Below are positions 5,924 to 11,181 of a DNA stretch of 11,181 nucleotides, in pieces; position 1 is the stretch's first letter; each line of letters begins with the position of its first letter. Made by a program: the position numbers and the translations under genes. The stretch spans positions 1-11,181 of the forward strand of contig JBCDBD010000070.1 of NCBI GenBank assembly GCA_039184335.1, written 5' to 3'. Source of the stretch: JBCDBD01 sp039184335 (GTDB taxonomy: Bacteria > Bacteroidota > Bacteroidia > Flavobacteriales > Flavobacteriaceae). Under the pieces are notes generated by a model. The model had not been told where the DNA came from, did not search any database, and worked only from the letters and a program-made list of their open reading frames with translations.

Positions 5924-7507
5924 TCAATTATCCCAAGCTATCAATTTTGAAGGGTAATAATTGATGTTCATCCTTTTCAAATAGGGCACCTGTTTTGCCA
6001 ATCGATTTTGGTAGTCATCCCAATCGCGCAAAGCTGCAGGGGTCCAGCCCAATTCGGCGTAACCAATCGCACGTGGAAAAGCCAAATATTCCAATTCAGC
6101 ACTATTGCTAATGGTTTCTGACCATAAAGGAGCTTCGATCCCTAAAATGGCATCCCTTGACAGCCCTTCAATATGGGTAAGGGGATCCCAATTATAGGCA
6201 TCGTCAACAGGAATATAGGCTGCCCAGTGCAGCCCGTGTTTAGAGAGCGAATCGTACTGCATGTCCAAATAAGCTCTTTTGGCCGGTGATAGAATAATTT
6301 TTGAACCATTATGGGCCGCTTTTATGGCATTGTGGGGTTCGTTCCATAGCTGGGCAATGGTGGTCGAATCGATTTTCGCCTGCGCAATTTCATTCCAGCC
6401 CACCATACGTTTGCCATGTTTCTGTACTAGCTTTTCGACCTTTTCCACAAAATGGATATAATCGTTCTTTTTGGTGACATGGCTCTCATCACCACCGATA
6501 TGAAAATAGGGACCGGGTGATAACGAGGCTATTTCACCGATGACATCATCCAAAAAGGCATAGACGGTATCTTTTCTTGCATCAAAAGTGCTAAAACCGA
6601 CCCTAGTGCCCGAATAAGGTTTGACTTCTTTGCCATTGCCATTTAAAAAAGGATAACTTACTGATGCAGCATTGGTGTGACCGGGCATATCGATTTCCGG
6701 TACGATCAGCATATGCCGTTCTGCTGCATATTCTACCAGATCTTTATAATCCTCTTGGGTGTAGAACCCCCCTTTCCCACCCCCGACCTCGGTCAACCCG
6801 CCTACTTCGGTCAATTTGGGCCACGATTTGATCTCAATACGCCACCCCTGGTCATCAGATAAATGCAGATGCAGTGCATTGTACTTGTAATACGCCAAAA
6901 TATCGAGGTATTTTTTCACTTCATCTACTGAGAAAAAGTGTCTTGAAACATCCAACATGGCACCCCTGTATTCCAAAACGGGGGCATCTGTTATTTTTCC
7001 GGTTGGAATCAGCCACATAGGTTGATCCGTCAAAGTATCATTACTGATTTCGGGAATCAATTGTCGCAAGGTTTGGATACCCCGAAAAGCACCGGCCGAA
7101 GTTTTTGCATTCAATACGATGGAATCTTTCTTGATATAGAGCTGATAGGCCTCAGTTGAACCAGCCTCTAAGCTATCAGTTTGATTGATAAAGATGATAC
7201 GTTCAACAGTGTTGGTATCACTGCGGTTTACAGGAATTTTCAGGTTGACCTTGGCCAGTATGGTTTCTGAAAGAAACCGCCCTACATCTTCAAACCCAGC
7301 GGAGTTCAGCGAGGTATAGATCAAAGTGTTTGCATCCAACCCAAAGGCGGTGTGTGTTGCTGTGACTTGAAGTGGTTTTGGAATCAAGGCCGTTTTGGCC
7401 AAGTCGGTTTTCGGAAAGTTGATTTCTTTCTTTGTAGGCGTACAACTGAATGTCAATACGATACCACACAACGTCACCAAGCTTCGGAGCAAAATAGATT
7501 TTCCCAT
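5924..7507 (-). CDS. GH20 beta-N-acetylhexosaminidase lipoprotein
   Basis: This 527-residue exported glycoside hydrolase probably removes terminal N-acetylglucosamine or N-acetylgalactosamine from oligosaccharides. The family uses substrate-assisted catalysis by an Asp-Glu pair. Residues 1-21 are a signal peptide and C22 in LTFSC is a likely lipidation site; the -3 residue is Thr, a relaxed lipobox. The GH20b-like N-terminal domain spans about 40-175. The catalytic barrel begins at YRGAMLDVSRH (180-190). It includes ALHLHLSDDQGWRIEIKSWP (211-230), PEIDMPGHTNA (270-280), FHIGGDESH (335-343) with catalytic D340-E341, and LWNEP (387-391). Aromatic residues near 462 and 488 fit the sugar pocket. 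The frame could begin at a GTG at 7528, but that codon lies where transcription is predicted to start, so the ATG at 7507 is chosen. Substrate source, such as chitin, peptidoglycan or glycoprotein, is unknown. Confidence 0.93.
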   Translation of the reverse strand: MGKSILLRSLVTLCGIVLTFSCTPTKKEINFPKTDLAKTALIPKPLQVTATHTAFGLDANTLIYTSLNSAGFEDVGRFLSETILAKVNLKIPVNRSDTNTVERIIFINQTDSLEAGSTEAYQLYIKKDSIVLNAKTSAGAFRGIQTLRQLIPEISNDTLTDQPMWLIPTGKITDAPVLEYRGAMLDVSRHFFSVDEVKKYLDILAYYKYNALHLHLSDDQGWRIEIKSWPKLTEVGGLTEVGGGKGGFYTQEDYKDLVEYAAERHMLIVPEIDMPGHTNAASVSYPFLNGNGKEVKPYSGTRVGFSTFDARKDTVYAFLDDVIGEIASLSPGPYFHIGGDESHVTKKNDYIHFVEKVEKLVQKHGKRMVGWNEIAQAKIDSTTIAQLWNEPHNAIKAAHNGSKIILSPAKRAYLDMQYDSLSKHGLHWAAYIPVDDAYNWDPLTHIEGLSRDAILGIEAPLWSETISNSAELEYLAFPRAIGYAELGWTPAALRDWDDYQNRLAKQVPYLKRMNINYYPSKLIAWDN

Positions 7508-7531
7508 AATGTTAAATTTTTGACGCACCTG

Positions 7532-7563
7532 TAAAGATAGGTCAGTGTCTTTAAGAGTATCAA
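7532..7563 (-). promoter_or_regulatory. Promoter for the GH20 gene
   Basis: On the minus strand TTG (7561-7563) is separated by 21 nt from TATCTTTA (7532-7539), one mismatch from TAnnTTTG. The predicted start of transcription falls near 7528, exactly at the alternative GTG codon, so translation should begin at the ATG at 7507. The promoter sits in the 112-nt gap after the SGNH gene, so GH20 need not depend on the upstream operon. Confidence 0.5.
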
Positions 7564-7619
7564 GTATTATCCCATCAATTTGTAATAGTATTTTATGGGT
7601 CTGGCAATGAAAAAAAGAA

Positions 7620-8270
7620 TCAATTGATGTGACCCTTTAAGGCTTTGTACCAAAGGTCATAGCCCAAGGCGTTCATGTGCAGACCATCTTCTATAAATAA
7701 GGTCTTGTTGAGTCTATTGCCATTGAGCATAATATCCCAAACATTGACGAATTGGATTGCAGTATCTGTATTGGCCAACTTTTTTAATCTTTTGTTCAAA
7801 CGTTTGTATTTGCCACGCAGCCTCCAACGTGAAATACTTGGCTTTACGGAAATTAAGATAATTTGCGTATCCTTGTTTTTTGCCCATATTTTTTGGATGA
7901 TTTCTTCAAAAACACGGATAATTTGTTGAGGTCGCTTCTTTCTGAAGATATCATTGTCACCTTCATAGATGACCACTTTTTTAGGATGATGCCGTAAAAC
8001 CAACTCGTTAAGGTAGATAAGTAGGTCATCAGCTTGCGAGCCCCCAAACCCTGAATTCAAGATGTGTTGATCAGGAAATCGTTCTTCAAGATCGTTCCAC
8101 AATCGGATACTTGAACTACCGGTAAAGACAATGGTCTCTTTTTCTGAATCCCATAAAACATCATTCTTTCGTTGAATGGCCAGTACCTCTTCATAAAAAC
8201 CGTTGGACTGTTGGGCCTGAACCATGAAAAAGGCAGCAAAAAAAAACGAAAAAAGAAATTTTATCTGCAT
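7620..8270 (-). CDS. Secreted SGNH/GDSL-type hydrolase (lipase/esterase family)
   Basis: This 216-residue exported esterase-type enzyme has the SGNH flavodoxin-like fold. Residues 1-18 form a signal peptide rich in Phe and Ala ending near VQA-QQ. Block I is FTGSSSIRLW (49-58): the nucleophile is S53, and the usual GDS is GSS here, a variant I recall from GDSL_2-type proteins. Block II is NSGFGGSQADD (72-82) with the oxyanion Gly. Block III is YEGDNDIF (102-109) with the oxyanion Asn N106. Block V is DGLHMN (195-200), giving D195 and H198 of the triad. The ATG at 8270 is preferred over upstream starts, which would extend the protein into the esterase gene and bury the signal peptide. It starts 4 nt after the esterase stop, so the two are almost surely cotranscribed. 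Likely substrates are acyl or acetyl esters on glycans. Confidence 0.9.
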   Translation of the reverse strand: MQIKFLFSFFFAAFFMVQAQQSNGFYEEVLAIQRKNDVLWDSEKETIVFTGSSSIRLWNDLEERFPDQHILNSGFGGSQADDLLIYLNELVLRHHPKKVVIYEGDNDIFRKKRPQQIIRVFEEIIQKIWAKNKDTQIILISVKPSISRWRLRGKYKRLNKRLKKLANTDTAIQFVNVWDIMLNGNRLNKTLFIEDGLHMNALGYDLWYKALKGHIN

Positions 8271-8274
8271 CGCG

Positions 8275-9156
8275 CTATTTGGTTTTTGATGTAACAATAC
8301 CTTCAGCAATGGACCAATCGTAAAAGCGCTCGATCCAAGTATCTGTTGGGAGCCCATTTTTGCGCATACCAAAACCATGCCCTCCTTTGGAATACATGTG
8401 CAATGCTGTTGATTTTTTGGCTTTTAGCCATTCTGTATAAAGGGCTACACTGCCTGTGGCGAGGTCCAATGGGTCGTTGGTGGCACAAATGACCAACAGG
8501 GGCGGGGCGTCTATCTTCGGAGATCGTGGTGGATAAACCGAAGTCCAAGGATAGACCGGGACAACAAAATTGGGTCGATTGACTTCTGTATATTCATAGG
8601 TGACACCCATGGTGACCGCGCCACCTGCAGAAAATCCCATGAAACCAATTTTATCGGGATTTATACCATAATCCCCCGCATTTTCACGTACATACTGAAT
8701 GGCATTCAAACCATCTTGAAATGCATAAGGAAGTAAGGGTATCACATTTTCACCAATTTTTTCAGGGTTGGTATTGCCTAAGGCCGTGATTTCTTGTACG
8801 CCATCATCGCCGGTAGGGAACAATCGATACCGGAGCACAAATGCCGTTATCCCCTTTTCATTAAGCCATTCTGCTACTTGATTGCCTTCACTGTTGATGC
8901 TCAATGCATAAAGTCCGCCCCCGGGGGCAATGATCACAGCGACACCAGTGTTCTGATTTTCTGAAGGGCGAAAAACTTGCATGGTAGGTCTTGAAACATT
9001 GGTCACTACTTCGGTTTCCCAAATATTGGAATAATATGTTTTTTCACCATTTTGCCAGACTAGGTTTTCTGGTGTGTCATAGGGCAGGGCTATAACTTCT
9101 TGGCCAAGGGTGGCCAAGGTAAGAAACAATGCCAGCAGTAATGGTATTTTTTTCAT
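8275..9156 (-). CDS. Secreted alpha/beta-hydrolase (acetyl/xylan esterase-like)
   Basis: This 293-residue exported serine esterase belongs to the alpha/beta-hydrolase fold. Residues 1-18 are a signal peptide (KKIP, then a leucine-rich core, cut near LGQ). After an N-terminal strand region come IIAPGGGLYAL (75-85), which supplies the HGGG-like oxyanion hole without its His; GFMGFSAGG (171-179), with nucleophile S176; ICATNDPLD (223-231), with D228; and KGGHGFGM (257-264), with H260. The triad is complete. The pattern resembles esterases that de-acetylate plant or algal polysaccharides. The frame is open further upstream, but that part overlaps the amidohydrolase gene. The ATG at 9156 starts the signal peptide and lies 17 nt from a TATCTTTA box. 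The SGNH gene follows after 4 nt, and the amidohydrolase ends 76 nt upstream. Confidence 0.9.
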   Translation of the reverse strand: MKKIPLLLALFLTLATLGQEVIALPYDTPENLVWQNGEKTYYSNIWETEVVTNVSRPTMQVFRPSENQNTGVAVIIAPGGGLYALSINSEGNQVAEWLNEKGITAFVLRYRLFPTGDDGVQEITALGNTNPEKIGENVIPLLPYAFQDGLNAIQYVRENAGDYGINPDKIGFMGFSAGGAVTMGVTYEYTEVNRPNFVVPVYPWTSVYPPRSPKIDAPPLLVICATNDPLDLATGSVALYTEWLKAKKSTALHMYSKGGHGFGMRKNGLPTDTWIERFYDWSIAEGIVTSKTK

Positions 9157-9173
9157 GATCGACGGTTTGTGGC

Positions 9174-9181
9174 TAAAGATA
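9174..9181 (-). promoter_or_regulatory. -7-like box for the esterase-SGNH pair
   Basis: The minus strand reads TATCTTTA, one mismatch from TAnnTTTG and identical to the boxes before the GH20 and amidohydrolase genes. It lies 17 nt before the esterase ATG, in the 76-nt gap after the amidohydrolase. No -33 TTG was seen, so it may only supplement read-through. Confidence 0.35.
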
Positions 9182-9232
9182 AAACTTTCCCTTATTGCGA
9201 ATAAAGATTCCATGAAAATAACCTTTTGGGGT

Positions 9233-10873
9233 TTATTCCTTCCATCCCGGCCCTTTGATAAAACGACCTGGGGTAGCCCCGGTATGATCCCCATCATGCA
9301 ATACCTGAACACCATTGACAAAGACATGAACCACACCTTCTGCATATTGATGGGGTTGTTGAAAGGTTGCTTTGTCCGTCACCTTTTCGGGGTCAAAAAC
9401 CACAACATCGGCAAAATAGCCTTCTTTTAACTCCCCCCTTTTTTTGAGGTTTAGATTTTTTGCCGGAAGTGAGGTGAGTTTTCGAATACCTTCTTCCAAG
9501 GATATTACCCCTTCATCCCTAGAAAATTTACCCAATACCCGAATAAAGGATCCATAGGCTCTGGGATGGGTACTCTGCTTTAAAAAGACCCCCTCATTGG
9601 TATACGAACCTGCATCGGAACAAAAACTGACCCAAGGAATGGCCATTTTCTTTTTGATATTGTCTTCAGACATAGAGAAGTAGACCACCTGAATACGGCT
9701 ACCGTCCGCTACTATTAAATCCACTACGGTTTCCTCTACCGTTTTTCCCAATTCTTCAGCAACTTCGGGAAGATAGCGACCAATATATTTACGTATTTTC
9801 GGGTTTCGAAATCCAACGAAAAGTATCGTTTCAGGTCGGTTTCTGAATACCATTTCCTTAATGGCCTTTGCTCTATTTTTAGGGTCTTTCAAGCGTTTTA
9901 ACATGCGTTCAATACCTCCCTCACGAACCCAGTCTGGCAATTGTACGTGTAGTCCTGTCGAACTGGCATTATAGGTGTACATATCTGCGGTAATGGACAA
10001 TCCGGCAGCTCTTGCCGAATCTATTTTGGTAATGGCACTGTCCAGTTTGCCCCAGTTTTTGTGACCAGAGGCTTTCAAATGATAGACTTCTGCAGGCGTG
10101 TTGGCTTCCCTGCTGATGGTCAGCAATTCGTCGATGGATTCCAATAGCGCATCACCCTCATTGCGAATGTGTGAAATATAGATTCCTCCATGTTCACCTG
10201 CAACTTTTGCCAGCGCAATAAGTTCTTTTGTACTGGCATAGCCACTGGGGGCATAGAGTAGGGCAGAAGAAATGCCCACAGCACCTTCTTTCATGGCTTG
10301 TTGGGTAAGCAGCCTCATCTCTTCAATTTCTTCAGGTGTAGCTTCACGATTATCAAAACCGACCACATGCCGTCTAAGTGTGCCATTGCCCACAAAAGAG
10401 GCAACGTTTGTCGAAACCCCTTTATCTTCTAAATACTGTAGGTATTCACCTAGAGTGGTCCATGGAACATCAAAAGTAATGTCTCCTTGGCTATTCAAGA
10501 GGTCTTTTTTCATCTCTTCGTTCAAAGGCCCCATAGACGTGCCCTCTCCCATGATTTCCAAAGTAACTCCTTGTCGTATATCACTTTGCGAACGGCCATC
10601 TTGCAAAAGTGATATTGAGGCCCAACTCAACATATTGATAAAGCCTGGTGCTACCGCAAGTCCGTTGAGGTCTTTTTCAATTTTCCCACTTGCATTGGAT
10701 AAGTCACCAATACGGGCAATGGTATCTGCTTGAATGGCAATATCACCTGAATAAGATGCTTTTCCGCTACCATCATAAATGGCACCATTACGCAGTACAA
10801 GGTCATATTCCTTTTTTTCAATACAAGAAAGAAGAACAACGAAAAAAACAAGGGTTGGAATCAGTTTTCTCAT
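9233..10873 (-). CDS. D-aminoacylase-like amidohydrolase lipoprotein with atypical metal site
   Basis: This 546-residue exported member of the amidohydrolase superfamily is nearest to N-acyl-D-amino-acid deacylases, which cut the acyl group from N-acyl-D-amino acids. A signal peptide ends at LLSC with lipidated C17, followed by IEKKE, a charged stretch like surface-export signals of Bacteroidota lipoproteins. YDLVLRNGAIYDGSG (23-37) and GLAVAPGFIN (71-80) are the urease-like beta-sandwich entry. The family's HxH after PGFID is absent: the chain reads NMLSWA (80-85). The usual NCG is replaced by GEG (109-111). Later ligands remain: ISHIRNEGD (233-241), YHLKASGHKNWG (264-275) and FCSDAG (417-422). 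The C-terminal GYFADVVVFDP (485-495) is standard. The start is an ATG at 10873 with TATCTTTA 19 nt upstream. It is probably first in a minus-strand hydrolase group. The fold is certain; the activity is not. Confidence 0.85.
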   Translation of the reverse strand: MRKLIPTLVFFVVLLSCIEKKEYDLVLRNGAIYDGSGKASYSGDIAIQADTIARIGDLSNASGKIEKDLNGLAVAPGFINMLSWASISLLQDGRSQSDIRQGVTLEIMGEGTSMGPLNEEMKKDLLNSQGDITFDVPWTTLGEYLQYLEDKGVSTNVASFVGNGTLRRHVVGFDNREATPEEIEEMRLLTQQAMKEGAVGISSALLYAPSGYASTKELIALAKVAGEHGGIYISHIRNEGDALLESIDELLTISREANTPAEVYHLKASGHKNWGKLDSAITKIDSARAAGLSITADMYTYNASSTGLHVQLPDWVREGGIERMLKRLKDPKNRAKAIKEMVFRNRPETILFVGFRNPKIRKYIGRYLPEVAEELGKTVEETVVDLIVADGSRIQVVYFSMSEDNIKKKMAIPWVSFCSDAGSYTNEGVFLKQSTHPRAYGSFIRVLGKFSRDEGVISLEEGIRKLTSLPAKNLNLKKRGELKEGYFADVVVFDPEKVTDKATFQQPHQYAEGVVHVFVNGVQVLHDGDHTGATPGRFIKGPGWKE

Positions 10874-11181
10874 GTGTATACGGGTATTGACTTAAAGATA
10901 GTCAAAATCCGAAATCTGCTGTGGATACAGGATGCATCCTAGAGTTTTTGCATGTTTCTTTTGTGACTGGGTCTGCGGTAAGAGCAATGTATAGCGCGGT
11001 GCAACAAAAAACTATGCATATGGCCCGGCTTAAAACAATGATCTTTAGGTGTGGTTTTAAAATGGTAAACGCCTGAATCTATGCCACAGGTACAAAATGA
11101 CAGGTAAAACTGTAATAGTGTGGTTCTTAATTTTGAATGGTTGATGCTATATAGTCTTCAAGTATCTTCTTTCAATTCAAG
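10874..11181. other. Right-end region without a recognised gene
   Basis: The first 30 nt carry the amidohydrolase promoter box. Beyond it, 10921-11040 is about 43-45% GC, far above the 23-28% of the 2701-2820 gap. Two opposed frames stay open for about 60-70 codons: plus strand about 10891-11075, and minus strand up to about 11157. Neither has a recognisable motif, and their His- and Cys-rich content argues against coding. AGGATGCATCCT (10929-10940) is a perfect 12-bp palindrome. ACAGGTA occurs twice, 6-7 nt apart, near 11085-11106. On the minus strand the last seven codons (reading LELKEDT) end in TGA at 11158-11160. They could be the tail of a gene beyond the edge, but that cannot be judged. 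Confidence 0.4.
10893..10900 (-). promoter_or_regulatory. -7-like box for the amidohydrolase gene
   Basis: The minus strand reads TATCTTTA, one mismatch from TAnnTTTG, 19 nt upstream of the ATG at 10873. A TTG lies immediately upstream but far too close to be the -33 element. Identical octamers precede the esterase and GH20 genes. Confidence 0.4.

Noticed and set aside
6760..6820. Short LTEVGG repeat in the GH20 protein
   Set aside because: Two adjacent similar hexapeptides occur at a place where, as I recall, GH20 proteins normally have a similar Gly-rich loop. There is no sign of a DNA repeat expansion.
7508..7528. GTG start for the GH20 gene at 7528
   Set aside because: The codon coincides with the predicted transcription start, and the ATG at 7507 directly begins a normal lipoprotein signal peptide.
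7619..7628. Palindrome ATCAATTGAT followed by a T-run on the minus strand, as a terminator of the SGNH gene
   Set aside because: The stem would be only about 3 bp once a loop is allowed, too weak for an intrinsic terminator.
8271..8378. Longer SGNH protein starting at 8378
   Set aside because: The extra 36 residues lie inside the esterase coding region and would bury the signal peptide.
9157..9345. N-terminal extension of the esterase to an ATG at 9345
   Set aside because: It would overlap the end of the amidohydrolase gene and place about 63 residues ahead of a clear signal peptide. The ATG at 9156, with a nearby -7 box, fits better.
10272..10733. A 153-codon plus-strand open frame inside the amidohydrolase gene
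   Set aside because: It lies wholly antisense to a well-supported gene, has Ser- and Pro-rich shadow composition, and shows no domain or promoter.

Overview
The window looks like chromosomal DNA of a member of the Bacteroidota, most likely a marine Flavobacteriaceae. The reasons are: a DUF5606 protein beside def and ruvX, starts without Shine-Dalgarno sequences but with TAnnTTTG-type -7 promoter boxes 10-40 nt upstream, AT-rich intergenic gaps, and lipoprotein or secreted hydrolases typical of that phylum. The genus is not resolved. No mobile element, CRISPR array, rRNA or tRNA gene was seen.

Layout. (1) 1-2654 is the edge of a surface-polysaccharide region. It holds a possible gene start running off the left edge (minus), two plus-strand GT-A-type glycosyltransferases, and a minus-strand WaaE-like glycosyltransferase whose 3' end overlaps its convergent neighbour by 19 bp. 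(2) 2655-2907 is a very AT-rich gap. (3) 2908-5419 is a housekeeping block: dapD (lysine/cell-wall precursor, minus) diverges from ruvX, def and a DUF5606 gene (plus). (4) 5424-10873 are five minus-strand genes. In transcription order they are an atypical D-aminoacylase-like amidohydrolase lipoprotein, a secreted alpha/beta-hydrolase esterase, a secreted SGNH hydrolase, a GH20 beta-N-acetylhexosaminidase lipoprotein and a small SRPBCC (AHSA1-like) protein. (5) 10874-11181 has no recognisable gene but is unusually GC-rich for a gap here.

How the genes work together. The glycosyltransferases probably build a capsule, O-antigen or LPS core. The housekeeping genes are not linked to them by function. 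The first four minus-strand genes are all predicted to be exported hydrolases acting on acyl, acetyl or N-acetylhexosamine groups. They could form a small degradation set for an N-acetylated or O-acetylated glycan, or for peptidoglycan-derived material; this is inference. No SusC/SusD pair or regulator is in the window.

I found no convincing new multi-gene system. The best leads are the amidohydrolase that lacks the expected HxH and Cys metal ligands, the hydrolase cluster itself, the recurring promoter boxes that fix several start codons, and the GC-rich segment at the right end. Several longest-ORF starts are replaced here by internal ATGs: GH20 at 7507, SGNH at 8270, esterase at 9156.
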